DNA from: Mycobacteriales bacterium | GTDB lineage: Bacteria > Actinomycetota > Actinomycetes > DATLTS01 | Reading direction: 5' to 3' | DNA: 64,000 nucleotides | Assembly: GCA_035533475.1 (NCBI GenBank) | Contig: DATLTS010000031.1 | Span: 21,349 to 85,348 of the forward strand | Part shown: one piece after another, positions 43,903 through 53,689 of the stretch | Layout of the letters: every line of letters begins with the position of its first letter | Position numbering within the stretch: the first letter of the stretch is position 1 | Position numbers and translations under genes: made by a program | Notes under the pieces: model-generated | Databases searched by the model: none | The model's input: only the letters and a program-made list of their open reading frames with translations | Told to the model about the DNA's origin: nothing

Positions 43903-44607
43903 GTGCGCAGGTCGACGGCCCGGGCCCGGCCCTGGGCCCTCCTGGTGATCGCCGCGGCGGGGTTGTCGGGGATCGGCGCCGCCTTCGCGCTCGTCATCTG
44001 GCTGCCGAGCTACCGCCCGGCGCTCCGGCCGGGCGAGCGGTATGGCGTGGACGTGTCGGCGTTCCAAGGGCGGATCGACTGGCCGTCGGTGGCCGGTGAC
44101 CACATCGGATTCGCCTACATCAAGGCCACCGAGGGCGCGAACTTCGTCGACCCCGAATTCGTGCGGAACTGGGCGGCCGCCGGGTCCGCGGGCCTGGCCC
44201 GCGGTGCGTACCACTTCTTCTCGCTCTGCGTCCCCGGGATCGTGCAGGCGCGCAACTTCATGCAGGCGGTGCCCCCGGATCCCGCGGCGCTGGCGCCCGC
44301 TCTCGACCTGGAGCTGGCCGGCAACTGCCACGCCCGGCCGAGCGCGGAGACCGTCGCCGCGCAGTTGGCGGCCTTCCTCCAGGCGGTGCAGGCCGCCACC
44401 GGTCGTCAGGTCGTTCTCTACCTGGGGAGCGACTTCGCGTACCGATATCCGCTGCCGGTCGAGCAAAGCCAGCCGCTGTGGCTGCGCCGGTTGTTCCGTA
44501 GACCCCCCGGCCGGCAGTGGGTCTTCTGGCAGGTCGACGGCAACGCTGACGTCAGCGGCATCACCGGTGACGTCGACCTCGACGTGATGCGCCCGGGCAG
44601 CCCCTGA
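43903..44607 (+). CDS. GH25-family lysozyme (muramidase)
   Basis: A 234-residue protein with a membrane-anchoring or signal helix (residues about 11-33) and a GH25 catalytic domain. The active-site strand GVDVSAFQGRIDW and the second acid in ALDLELAGN (DxE motif) are intact, as is AYIKATEGANFVDP. It cleaves the beta-1,4 bond of peptidoglycan outside the membrane; the uncleaved-looking helix suggests it stays membrane-bound. GTG 43903 is chosen because the positive residues RRSTARARP then precede the helix. A cell-wall remodelling role is likely rather than phage lysis, as no phage genes are near. Confidence 0.85.
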   Translation: MRRSTARARPWALLVIAAAGLSGIGAAFALVIWLPSYRPALRPGERYGVDVSAFQGRIDWPSVAGDHIGFAYIKATEGANFVDPEFVRNWAAAGSAGLARGAYHFFSLCVPGIVQARNFMQAVPPDPAALAPALDLELAGNCHARPSAETVAAQLAAFLQAVQAATGRQVVLYLGSDFAYRYPLPVEQSQPLWLRRLFRRPPGRQWVFWQVDGNADVSGITGDVDLDVMRPGSP

Positions 44608-44645
44608 ACGAGCCCCCGTTGGTGCCTGGACGGGAGAATCCGGTC

Positions 44646-45551
44646 ATGGAGAGCTTCGAGTTGCAGCACGTGTCGATCCACGGGCACGACCTCGGCTTTC
44701 GCCGCGCCGGTGAAGGCCCGGCCGTCCTGCTCATCCACGGCATCGCCGGCAGCTCGAGGGCCTGGCGGCACGTGATGCCGGAGCTGGCCCGCAACTACAC
44801 GGTGATCGCGCCCGACCTGACCGGGCACGGGGAGTCGGCCAAGCCGCTGGGTGATTACTCCCTGGGCGCCTTTGCCAGCGGACTGCGGGACTTCCTGGGC
44901 GTGCTCGGTGTCGAACGAGCCAGCCTGGTCGGACAGTCCTTCGGCGGCGGTGTGGCGATGCAGCTCGCCTACCAGCACCCGGAGTGCTGCGAACGCCTGG
45001 TGCTGGTGGACAGCGGCGGGCTGGGTCGACAGGTGAGCTGGATGCTGCGCCTTTTCGCCATGCCCGGGACCGAATACCTGATGCCACTCCTCTTCTCCGC
45101 GCTGATTCGCGAACGCGGGGACCGGATCAGCCGGCAGCTGCACGCCCGTGGGATCCGGCCGGCGCGGATCGGTGAGATGTGGCGTGCCTACCACTCGCTG
45201 ACCGAAACGGAGAGCCAACGGTCGTTCATCCGGACCCTCCGATCGGTCATCGACCCCGGCGGCCAGACGGTCAGCGCGCTGGACCGTCTCTACCTCGCCG
45301 CCGGGCTGCCGACGCTGATCGTCTGGGGCGACCGCGACACGATCATCCCGGTGAAACACGCGCATGCCGCCCACGAGGCGATCCCGGGGAGCCGGCTCGA
45401 GATACTCGAGGGGGTCGGGCACTTCCCACACGTCGAGGCTCCCGGGCGTTTCCTGGACGTCCTCGTCGACTTCTTTCGGACCACGGAGCCGCACGTGTTC
45501 GACTCGGGAGAGCTTCAGGGGCTGCTTCGGCAGCGAGCGGCGACCGGCTGA
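44646..45551 (+). CDS. Alpha/beta hydrolase (esterase-like)
   Basis: A 301-residue serine hydrolase: VLLIHGIAGSSRAW for the oxyanion hole, nucleophile elbow LVGQSFGGGVA, acid in VWGDRDTIIPV, and His in GVGHFPHVEAP. It probably cleaves an ester. It stands next to a TetR regulator and an aldehyde dehydrogenase and 2.2 kb from a Baeyer-Villiger-type monooxygenase, whose ester products would need such an esterase. The ATG at 44646 follows GGGAGAATCC. Its 3' end overlaps the convergent TetR gene by 37 bp. Confidence 0.85.
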   Translation: MESFELQHVSIHGHDLGFRRAGEGPAVLLIHGIAGSSRAWRHVMPELARNYTVIAPDLTGHGESAKPLGDYSLGAFASGLRDFLGVLGVERASLVGQSFGGGVAMQLAYQHPECCERLVLVDSGGLGRQVSWMLRLFAMPGTEYLMPLLFSALIRERGDRISRQLHARGIRPARIGEMWRAYHSLTETESQRSFIRTLRSVIDPGGQTVSALDRLYLAAGLPTLIVWGDRDTIIPVKHAHAAHEAIPGSRLEILEGVGHFPHVEAPGRFLDVLVDFFRTTEPHVFDSGELQGLLRQRAATG

Positions 45552-46135
45552 CCGCGGGTCTGCTCCAGCGGGGCCCCTTCGACGAGGGCTTGCTGCAGAC
45601 GGTTGGCGGTCGCGACGTCCGGCGTTCGTGACGCCAGCACGTCGGCGTAGAGGAACGACTCCCCGAGACGCACCAGCGCGTACGCGAGGGCGTCCGGCTC
45701 GATGAGCGGCACCAGGCCGAACTCCGCCATGTCGGCGCGCAGCGATGCGGCGACGAAGGCCACGACCCCGGTCTGCACGCGGCCACGCGGATCGGTGAGG
45801 ACCCGCATCGTCAGGGCCGGCTCCTCGTCCAGCAGCCGCCGCAGAACCGTGGACTGCGACACGATCGCGTTGACCTCTCGCCCGGTCCCGGGGGTGCGCA
45901 GGGCACCGGGCGGCCGCTCCCAATCCCAGCGGCGAGCGGCGGTTCGCAGCGTCCGCTCGGTGAGCAACCAGAGTGCCTTGCTGAGCAGGGCCTCCCGTCC
46001 GCCGTGATGGCGGAACAGCGTCACGCGCGACATGCCCAGCTCGTCGGCGAGACCCTGCATGTCCAGCCGCCGACCGTCGAGCAGCCATCGCGCGGCTAGC
46101 GCCACCGCCGGCGGACTGTTGGCGAGGTTGACCAC
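45515..46135 (-). CDS. TetR-family regulator (QsdR-like)
   Basis: A 206-residue regulator with an N-terminal helix-turn-helix (LDMQGLADELGMSRVTLFRHHGGREALL, residues about 24-51 as landmarks) and a helical ligand domain of the QsdR type (FLYADVL, LVRLGESFLYA). QsdR-like proteins control degradation genes. It lies 11 bp downstream of the aldehyde dehydrogenase gene on the same strand, and is likely to repress the hydrolase/dehydrogenase/monooxygenase set around it. The start GTG at 46135 allows a full DNA-binding domain. I found no clear palindrome that I would assign as operator. Confidence 0.85.
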   Translation of the reverse strand: MVNLANSPPAVALAARWLLDGRRLDMQGLADELGMSRVTLFRHHGGREALLSKALWLLTERTLRTAARRWDWERPPGALRTPGTGREVNAIVSQSTVLRRLLDEEPALTMRVLTDPRGRVQTGVVAFVAASLRADMAEFGLVPLIEPDALAYALVRLGESFLYADVLASRTPDVATANRLQQALVEGAPLEQTRGQPVAARCRSSP

Positions 46136-46146
46136 CGGGCCCGCGG

Positions 46147-47634
46147 TCAGTCGGTGCCCGGCGCGGTGGCGGGGGCCGGCCCCGCACCGGCGAAGACCGC
46201 GTCGACGATCGCCTGGGCCAGCTCCCCGTACGGGGGCAGGAACGCGTCGATCAGGTCACCGGTCCCGCGGACAACCACGCCGCGCGGATTGGAGAACTCC
46301 CGGAACCCTTCGATCCCGTGGTGGCGTCCGTTGCCGCTCTGCCCGACCCCCCCGAAACCGAGCGACGGCAGGCTTCCCTGGGCGGCGCAGGCGTTGACGC
46401 ACGCGCCACCGGAAGTGGTCTGCCGCAGCACGTGCTCGGCGACTGCCGGGTCCCGGCTGTAGACGTACAGACCCAGCGGTCGCTCGCCGGCGTTCAGCTC
46501 GGACAGGGCGTCATCGAGGTCGTCGTAGGGGATGACCGGCAGGATCGGACCGAAGATCTCCTCGTTCATGATCCGCAGGTCCTTCGGCGGATCCACGACC
46601 AGCGCCAGCGGGAGCCGCCGCGTCGTGCGGTCGCCCTCGCCGCCCAGTGTGACGATTCGCGCGCCGGCCGATCGGGCCTCGTCGAGCAGCGCGACGATTC
46701 GCTCCCAGTGCCGCTCGGTGATGATCCCGGTGCAGTCCGCTGAGGAGGCGTAGCCGGGCAGCTCCGCCGTCACGTACCGCTCGGCATGTTCGACGAAGGC
46801 GTCCACCTGCCCCCGCGGAACCAGCACGTAGTCGACCGAGATGCACATCTGGCCGTTCTTGACGAGCTTGGTCCCGACGATGCCGCGAACGCTCTCGGCG
46901 TCGACGCTGTCGCTCGCCAGGATGACCGGGCATTTGCCACCCAGCTCGAGCGTCACCGGCACGAGGTTCTCGGCTGCGGCCCGCGCCACTTCGCGTCCGA
47001 TCGCGGGGCTGCCGGTGTAGAGCAGGTGGTCCCAGCGCAGCGTCGGGAACTCCCGTGCCAGCATCAGGCCGCCGACCGACACCGCGACCCGGTCTTCGGG
47101 GAAGGTGTCCGAAACCATCTGACGCAACAGTTCCGCGCAGGCCGGGGTGTAATCCGAGGGTTTGATGATCACTCGGTTACCGGCGGCGAGCATCTCGACC
47201 AGCGGTCCGAGCGCCAGCTCGAAGGGGAAGTTCCACGGAACGATGTTCCCGACGACCCCTTTCGGCTGGTAGCGCACACCTGCCCGTGCCGTGCCGAAGA
47301 GAGCCGGATCGGTCTGTCGCCCGTCCTCCGCCATCCAGCCGTCCAATGCCTCCACCGCGGCTGCCGCGCGGCCGGCAACGCTGAGGACCTCCACCAGGTC
47401 GGTGAACAGCTCCGGATGCACCGCGAAGTCCTCGCTGATCGCCTTCCGGATCGCTTCGCGGTGGCCCAGCATCATGCCGGCCAGTTCGAACAGCTGTCCC
47501 TTGCGCTCCTCCGCCGTCGGATACGGATCGGCAAGGAAGGCCTTGCGCTGCGCCGCGTGCAGTCGGTGCAACTCCGCGATTGCCGGCCCGTCGTCGACCG
47601 CAGGTGTGCTGGGCGGAGTCACGAGCGTCGTCAC
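46147..47634 (-). CDS. Aldehyde dehydrogenase (coniferyl-aldehyde-type)
   Basis: A 495-residue NAD(P)-dependent aldehyde dehydrogenase of the class-3-like, coniferyl aldehyde group: IVPWNFPFELALGPL, cofactor loop FTGS-like YTGSPAIGREVARAA, catalytic Glu in LELGGKCPVI, and nucleophile Cys in KNGQMCISVDYVLVP. The C-terminus has membrane-proximal aromatic residues, as in this group. It would oxidise an aldehyde released by the neighbouring monooxygenase/hydrolase steps. GTG 47634 is supported by AGGAGG four bases upstream. Divergent from the monooxygenase gene (about 145 bp), so both may share regulation. Confidence 0.93.
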   Translation of the reverse strand: MTTLVTPPSTPAVDDGPAIAELHRLHAAQRKAFLADPYPTAEERKGQLFELAGMMLGHREAIRKAISEDFAVHPELFTDLVEVLSVAGRAAAAVEALDGWMAEDGRQTDPALFGTARAGVRYQPKGVVGNIVPWNFPFELALGPLVEMLAAGNRVIIKPSDYTPACAELLRQMVSDTFPEDRVAVSVGGLMLAREFPTLRWDHLLYTGSPAIGREVARAAAENLVPVTLELGGKCPVILASDSVDAESVRGIVGTKLVKNGQMCISVDYVLVPRGQVDAFVEHAERYVTAELPGYASSADCTGIITERHWERIVALLDEARSAGARIVTLGGEGDRTTRRLPLALVVDPPKDLRIMNEEIFGPILPVIPYDDLDDALSELNAGERPLGLYVYSRDPAVAEHVLRQTTSGGACVNACAAQGSLPSLGFGGVGQSGNGRHHGIEGFREFSNPRGVVVRGTGDLIDAFLPPYGELAQAIVDAVFAGAGPAPATAPGTD

Positions 47635-47779
47635 GATGCCTCCTGGAGGGTGCGGGTTCGTCCCGGCTCGCGCGCGCGGGCCAGCGAAAACACGCGAATG
47701 ATACATCTCTCGCTTCTGTTGCAAACCCCCGTCGAGCGGTGCCATGCTGGCGCTCGCCGCCGAGCCCGTCGGGAGCACC

Positions 47780-49294
<1,515 letters not shown>

Positions 49295-49314
49295 ACCTCA
49301 CGCAGCGGCGCGTC

Positions 49315-50208
49315 GTGGGCGCGCTCTCCGCCACGGCCGGGGTGGCTGCCGTCCTTCGGCGCAAACGCTCAGCGGGTCTCGACCTGCGCGACCTGACCGG
49401 GAAGACGGCGGTCGTGACCGGTGCGGGCTCGGGGATCGGTCGGTCGCTCGCGACCTTGCTCGGCCGGCGGGGTGCGTTCGTCCACGTGGCTGACCTCGAC
49501 GGAGCAAGCGCCGCGGCCGTCACGCAACAGGTTCGTGCCGCCGGCGGCCAGGCCTTGGCGCACACCGTGGACGTGTCCGACGCCGAGGCGGTCGCACGGT
49601 TGGCGGAGGACGTCTTCCAACGGGGCCCGGTGGACCTGCTGTTCAACAATGCCGGCATCGGACACGCCGGCGATGTGGCCGATACGCCGCTGGCGGATTG
49701 GCGACGGCTGATCGACGTCAACCTGATGGGCGTCGTGCACGGCCTGCATGCGTTCCTACCGCGGATGCTCGCGCAGGACCGAGCCGCCCGCATCGTCAAC
49801 ACCGCGTCGATGGCTGGGTTCGTGCCGGTCCCTGGGCTGGCCGCGTATTCGGCGACCAAGGCGGCGGTTGTGGGCTTGAGCGACGCTCTGGACATGGAGC
49901 TCGCCGGGACTCAGGTCCGGGTGTCCGCGCTGTGCCCAGGGGTCATCGACACGGCCATCGTCAGCACATCGACGTTGCGTGGCGCGTGGGCGGGACGACA
50001 GGCTCGGGCGGTTGACCTGTACGCCAAGCGGGGAACGTCGCCCGACATCGTCGCCAAGCAGGCGCTGGCCGGTGCGGCCCGGGGCCGGACCGTCATCGCG
50101 ACCCCGCGCTACCAGGTCGTACCGCACTGGCTTCTGAAGCGGATGCTCCCGCCGGCCGGCCGCGCGGTGTCGCTCGCCATCCTTCGGTTCGCCAGCAAGG
50201 AGGGGTGA
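49315..50208 (+). CDS. Short-chain dehydrogenase/reductase in the monooxygenase cluster
   Basis: A 297-residue SDR. The cofactor motif TGAGSGIG is preceded by about 25 extra residues, NNAG is at mid-protein, and the catalytic residues are Ser in NTASMAG and YSATKAA. The C-terminal basic tail (VVPHWLLKRMLPP) resembles acyl-CoA or long-chain SDRs bound to membranes, as in the mymA operon (Rv3085). It probably oxidises an alcohol to the ketone used by the monooxygenase. GTG 49315 is the only normal start near the monooxygenase stop; a CTG at 49291 overlapping the stop is also possible. Confidence 0.85.
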   Translation: MGALSATAGVAAVLRRKRSAGLDLRDLTGKTAVVTGAGSGIGRSLATLLGRRGAFVHVADLDGASAAAVTQQVRAAGGQALAHTVDVSDAEAVARLAEDVFQRGPVDLLFNNAGIGHAGDVADTPLADWRRLIDVNLMGVVHGLHAFLPRMLAQDRAARIVNTASMAGFVPVPGLAAYSATKAAVVGLSDALDMELAGTQVRVSALCPGVIDTAIVSTSTLRGAWAGRQARAVDLYAKRGTSPDIVAKQALAGAARGRTVIATPRYQVVPHWLLKRMLPPAGRAVSLAILRFASKEG

Positions 50209-50224
50209 GCAGGCGGCTGGCGGG

Positions 50225-50380
50225 TCAGAAGTAGTGCCGCCTGCCCCCGACCGCCCGGCCGGTGGATCCCAGGAGGACTAGTACGGCTCCGACGATCAGC
50301 AGGATGATCCCCAGCGTCCACAAGATCGCAATCTTGGCGACGAAGCCGATCAGGAGCAGAACGATGCCAAGAACGATCAT
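50225..50380 (-). CDS. Very small membrane protein, DUF6131-like
   Basis: A 51-residue product, MIVLGIVLLLIGFVAKIA at the start, a second helix ILLIVGAVLVLLGS, and a polar tail GRAVGGRRHYF. It is preceded by GAGGAGG with ideal spacing to the ATG at 50380. Two short helices with a lone Lys between them and a C-terminal RRHYF correspond to the DUF6131 family of actinobacterial small membrane proteins. Function unknown. It lies in the short gap between the SDR and DoxX genes and is easily missed because of its size. Confidence 0.8.
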   Translation of the reverse strand: MIVLGIVLLLIGFVAKIAILWTLGIILLIVGAVLVLLGSTGRAVGGRRHYF

Positions 50381-50493
50381 GCCGAGCCTCCTCGGTTGCG
50401 GAAACGCGTGCCGTTGTTATGCCCAGGCTGGGGGGCGCCCATGCCATCCGCCGCTCTGGCGTCCATTTCCGGCGACGGGCAGCGGAGGATCGC

Positions 50494-50856
50494 TCAGGGC
50501 TTACCGGACTGCAGGGCGAACCAGATCAGCGGGACCTGGAGCGGGAGCCGGATCCAGGCGAGCACCTTCGTTGTCGCGTCATGCCCCTGCTGGGCGGTGA
50601 TGGCTTGTTGCAGGTTCGCCGGCCAGATCGCCACGAGCAGGACAGCGGCGGCGACCCCCGCCCAGCGGTCCCGGCGCCACAGCCCGGCGGCACAGGTCAA
50701 CTCGGCCACCCCGCTGGTTTCCACCAGCCCGGTCCGCCACGGGAGAAAGCGGGGGACGATGGGGGTGAAGGTCGCCGGGTGGACCAGATGGATCACGCCG
50801 CTGACGGTGAAGGCGGCCGCAACGATCCAGGGCAGCCGGGAGCCAGTCGCCTTCAC
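50494..50856 (-). CDS. DoxX-family membrane protein
   Basis: A 120-residue protein with four hydrophobic helices and the DoxX features GVIHLVHPATFTPIVPRFLPW near the N-terminus and LVETSGVAELTCAAGLW in the second helix. DoxX-like proteins are small quinone- or redox-associated membrane proteins, most of them uncharacterised. The ATG at 50856 is the natural start. This is the last gene of the conserved region before the island begins on its left flank. Confidence 0.85.
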   Translation of the reverse strand: MKATGSRLPWIVAAAFTVSGVIHLVHPATFTPIVPRFLPWRTGLVETSGVAELTCAAGLWRRDRWAGVAAAVLLVAIWPANLQQAITAQQGHDATTKVLAWIRLPLQVPLIWFALQSGKP

Positions 50857-51245
50857 CGGCTCACCGTAGGACAGTCGGCCAGGAGCCGAACGAATTCCAG
50901 GTCGGCCTAGCTGTCGAAGTTGAGCAGCAGCTACAAGCGATCATGCCCTCTAGCTGGACGTTTGCTCTCGTTGTCAAGGCCGCTAGCTCGCCGTTTGCTC
51001 ATCTGGGTTCACGCTTCGCCTGTCATCGGGGGCCCGCCCTCGCGGGTCGACCTCTGCCCGGCCCGGCCGCCCAGCAGAGCGGCTCTCGACCGTTTCACGG
51101 GTCGATCATTCTGAAGATCGGAGCTTACTGAGCGCTCGCCGGCTCCGACTCGCCTGCTCCGTCGATGATGTTCGTCGTATTCATCGTCAACAACGTCGTC
51201 ATCGTCAAAGGCAACAACGTCATCGTGCTCGGCACAACGCCGGTA
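50857..51245. other. Left boundary region of the island
   Basis: About 390 bp with no credible gene. It contains CGTTTGCTC twice (50959-50967 and 50992-51000), a sequence that recurs at the right boundary (56458-56466). At 51187-51230 there is an imperfect duplication of AACAACGTC(G)TCATCGT. These AT-richer sequences differ from the flanking genes and look like integrated or decayed DNA. Confidence 0.4.
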
Positions 51246-51848
51246 TCAGCTGCGCACGAAATCCAGCAGCGGTCGGTGGTCGCCGCGATCCGCGGCCTGG
51301 AGCGCGCCGATGTAGGTGCGCCTCGCAGCGCTCGTTGTGATGGTCAGGTTCGCCCGGCCCCATGAGAACCGCTCGCCACCAGCCACCCACACCAGCAGGT
51401 CGGTCATCTCGCGCGAGTGCCTGCCGTTGCCGTTGGGGAAGGGGTGGATCTCGACGAGCCGGTGGCGAAAACGGCACGCGGCCTCGTCAAGAGGCATTGG
51501 GGTCGTGCCGCTCACCCGGATCCGCGTGTCTGCAACCAGGTTGGCGACGACTTCCGTTATCTGCCACCAGTCGATACCGATGGTTTTGCCGCTGAGCCGG
51601 TACTTCCCGGCCCACGCCCAAACGTCGCCGAACATGTCGGCGTGCAGGTCGCGCACCGACCGCTCGGTCAGCAGCCGTTCCAGCGTCAGCTGCTTCCGGC
51701 GCCACTCGAGCCGCGCTGCCAGGATGTTCTCGGCCTCGGCCCGGTTGAGGCCCTCGCGGTCCGCGATCCAGCTCGGTAGCAGCTGCTCTCGTTCCTCCGG
51801 GTCCAGTGGAGTCCCACCGGGCGGCGCTTCACCAAGCCAGCTCGTCAC
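51246..51848 (-). CDS. Fic/DOC-domain protein (mobile mystery protein B type)
   Basis: A 200-residue Fic protein: N-terminal DPEEREQLLPSWIADREGLN, FGDVWAWAGKYRLSGKTIGID, and the catalytic motif HPFPNGNGRHSR, matching HxFx(D/N)GNGR completely. Fic enzymes transfer AMP or other nucleotides to proteins; the group called mobile mystery protein B is typically carried by mobile elements with an HTH partner (protein A). No protein A gene is seen here; instead an excisionase-like HTH gene is divergent, across a repeat array. No inhibitory (S/T)xxxE(G/N) helix is apparent near the ends. GTG 51848 gives the family's usual length. Confidence 0.82.
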   Translation of the reverse strand: MTSWLGEAPPGGTPLDPEEREQLLPSWIADREGLNRAEAENILAARLEWRRKQLTLERLLTERSVRDLHADMFGDVWAWAGKYRLSGKTIGIDWWQITEVVANLVADTRIRVSGTTPMPLDEAACRFRHRLVEIHPFPNGNGRHSREMTDLLVWVAGGERFSWGRANLTITTSAARRTYIGALQAADRGDHRPLLDFVRS

Positions 51849-51919
51849 CGTCGTCGCCTCTCCCTTGCGGCGAGCCGTCAGCGCTGTCGTGTCGTGGTGG
51901 ACAACGCCCGCGAGTGCTG

Positions 51920-52056
51920 GGGCACGCGCAGGGCACGCGCAGGGCACGCGATGGCGCCGAGCCGGCGGCCGTTCGATGCCCGGGCACAGTGCGGGCACGC
52001 GCGAGACGCGCTCAGGTCCACACCGGCACGCGCAGGGCACACCGAGGGCACGCTCG
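51920..52056. repeat. Three clusters of 11-bp repeats, GGGCACGCGCA
   Basis: Eight copies or near copies of GGGCACGCGCA are arranged head-to-tail in three clusters: 51920-51952 (three, the first two identical), 51982-52003 (two), and 52024-52056 (three). Within each cluster the period is exactly 11 bp, about one turn of B-DNA, so all units of a cluster face the same side. Since 11 is not a multiple of three and no credible gene spans them, the repetition is a DNA-level signal: operator array, partition-type centromere or replication iterons. They lie between the divergent fic and excisionase-like genes. Confidence 0.85.
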
Positions 52057-52235
52057 CGGCGGAAAGTTGTGTCGTGAGCATCCGCGACCCTCGCCTCGCC
52101 GAGCGGGCATCGAACGCGCGCGCCGCATCGCTATCGGGGCCGTCGCGAGCGCCGTTCGCCGGGGCGGCGACGAGCCGAGGCCGGGAAGGCGCACCTTCGA
52201 ACCCGGGCACGGCGCCGCCCGGCATCGCCGGTCAC

Positions 52236-52448
52236 GTGCCTGACTGTCTCTGGACGCACCAGGAGACGGCCGCGTTCCTGCGCATCCCGGACGCCACCTT
52301 GCACCAGCTCAACTACAAGGGCACCGGGCCGCGGTCGTTCAAGGTCGGGCGGTACCGGCGCTACGACCCGCTGGACGTTGCGGCATGGCTCGAAGGCACG
52401 GGCCTCCGACGCGCCATTCAGGGATTACCTGTCGCCGCACGACTATAG
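52236..52448 (+). CDS. Excisionase-like helix-turn-helix protein
   Basis: The reliable part is a 70-residue MerR/excisionase-type winged helix: LWTHQETAAFLRIPDATLHQL, followed by the wing KVGRYRRYDPLDVAAWLEG. Such proteins help recombination directionality or act as transcription regulators. GTG 52236 begins directly before the domain; the longer frame, running back to 51894 through the repeat array, has no protein character. It precedes the nucleotidyltransferase gene by 32 bp and may be transcribed with it. It is the natural candidate to bind the adjacent 11-bp repeats. Confidence 0.7.
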   Translation: MPDCLWTHQETAAFLRIPDATLHQLNYKGTGPRSFKVGRYRRYDPLDVAAWLEGTGLRRAIQGLPVAARL

Positions 52449-52480
52449 TAGGGGTATCCGTACCTGAGTGGGGAGGCCCG

Positions 52481-53131
52481 ATGAATCTATCGCGGCCGAT
52501 CTCGTGCGTCGTGCCGACGCTCGATGGGCCAGTGTTCGAGGTGCTGGCGCGGACGGTACAACCACTGACCGGCCGTCAGGTCCATCGGCTCGCGGGCACC
52601 GGGTCCGAGGCCGGCGTCCGCAAGGTTCTCGCTCGCTTGGTCGAGCAAGGCCTGGTGAGCGTGACCGAAGCTGGCCCCAGTCTGCTCTACGTGGCGAATC
52701 GCGCCCACCTGAGCTGGCCGGCGGTCGAGGTGCTCACGTCACTTCGGAAATCACTACTCGACAGGCTGACGAGTCTGTTTCCCACGTGGGATCCGATTCC
52801 CCTGCACGTCAGCGTCTTCGGCTCGGCAGCCCGGCGAGACGGGGGAATGGACAGCGACATCGATCTCTTCGTCCTGCGGCCCGAAGACGTCGGGGAGGAC
52901 GACGAACCCTGGGCCGGAAACGTCGACCACCTCAGGGAGCATGTCCTGGCCTGGACAGGTAACCGGTGCCGGGTCTTTCAGCTCGACGCCGCCCGGCTCC
53001 GCGAGCACGTCCGGGCGCGTGACCCGCTGATTGACGAGTGGCAACGAGACGCAATCACGGTGCACGGCCCCGCCCCGACGACGATCGTCACGCGGCTCGG
53101 CGAGCGTCGACGGTCGAGGGCGTCGAGGTGA
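52481..53131 (+). CDS. Winged-helix plus MNT-type nucleotidyltransferase (antitoxin-like)
   Basis: A 216-residue protein with an N-terminal winged-helix DNA-binding region (TGRQVHRLAG, VRKVLARLVEQGLVSV; residues about 25-65) and a minimal nucleotidyltransferase domain with HVSVFGSAARRDGGMDSDIDLFVL, the complete GS-x10-DxD catalytic site. In MNT/HEPN systems the MNT protein is the antitoxin that AMPylates the HEPN RNase. The following HEPN gene overlaps by four bases. TATAGT at 52444-52449 could be a -10 element and GGGGAGG precedes the ATG. The added HTH could give autoregulation. Confidence 0.8.
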   Translation: MNLSRPISCVVPTLDGPVFEVLARTVQPLTGRQVHRLAGTGSEAGVRKVLARLVEQGLVSVTEAGPSLLYVANRAHLSWPAVEVLTSLRKSLLDRLTSLFPTWDPIPLHVSVFGSAARRDGGMDSDIDLFVLRPEDVGEDDEPWAGNVDHLREHVLAWTGNRCRVFQLDAARLREHVRARDPLIDEWQRDAITVHGPAPTTIVTRLGERRRSRASR

Positions 53132-53550
53132 GCCCCCGTCCCCGCGGCCGGACGCAGCCTTGCGATCGCGCGAGCGCGCAGCAACGACTGCGGGATGCCC
53201 AGGCGTTCCTCGCTGTGGCCGATCTCGTCGCGGACGACGGCGACCAGCTGGCAACGCCGTCTGTCACCGCGTCGCTGGCCGTGCTCGCCGGCATTGCCGC
53301 CTCGGACGCCGCGTGCTGCGCCGTGCTTGGGCTGAGGGCGCGCGGTGAGGATCATCAACAGGCACTCGATCTCGTCCGTGAGAACAGCCCGGACGGTTTG
53401 GCGATGGCGCGCGACCTCGGCCGGCTCCTATCGGTGAAGGACGACGCGCAGTACGGGCTGCTCGGCGTCAGCGCGCAGCGAGCGCGCAGTGCCCGGGGGC
53501 AGGCGAGGCGGCTGTTCGAGGCGGCGGACCGCCACGTGCGATGGCGCTGA
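53128..53550 (+). CDS. HEPN-domain protein (toxin-like partner of MNT)
   Basis: A 140-residue all-alpha HEPN protein with RLRDAQAFLAVADL at the start, ASLAVLAGIAASDAACCAVLGL in the middle and LLSVKDDAQYGL near the end. An RX4-6H-like motif is present in LRARGEDH, the RNase site of HEPN toxins. The Tyr two residues after the His, which is AMPylated in the well-studied Shewanella system, is not conserved here (HQQ). Translation is coupled to the MNT gene through GTGA. The pair probably forms a toxin-antitoxin module on the island. Confidence 0.75.
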   Translation: MSPRPRGRTQPCDRASAQQRLRDAQAFLAVADLVADDGDQLATPSVTASLAVLAGIAASDAACCAVLGLRARGEDHQQALDLVRENSPDGLAMARDLGRLLSVKDDAQYGLLGVSAQRARSARGQARRLFEAADRHVRWR

Positions 53551-53689
53551 GACTCAGGCCTGCTCGGCGAGCGGCGCCTCCGGGGCGAAGATCGTGTCGG
53601 TTGCAAGCCGGATCTTGTCCTCGGCCGACGGCATGAGGTGTAACGGCACAGTCGGATATCAGAACCATCTGAATGGGGGTCAGTCAGTC

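Noticed and set aside
51165..51365. Plus-strand frame with the repeated sequence NNVVIVKGNNVIVLG
   Set aside because: Most of it is antisense to the fic gene and the repeated part is short. I could not support a protein, and kept it only as a note on the boundary region.
51920..52056. CRISPR array
   Set aside because: The repeats are 11 bp and contiguous without unique spacers of constant size, and no cas gene is present in the window.
51894..52235. N-terminal extension of the excisionase-like gene through the repeat array
   Set aside because: The 11-bp period shifts the reading frame in every copy and the encoded sequence has no protein character; the HTH domain starts only at 52236.
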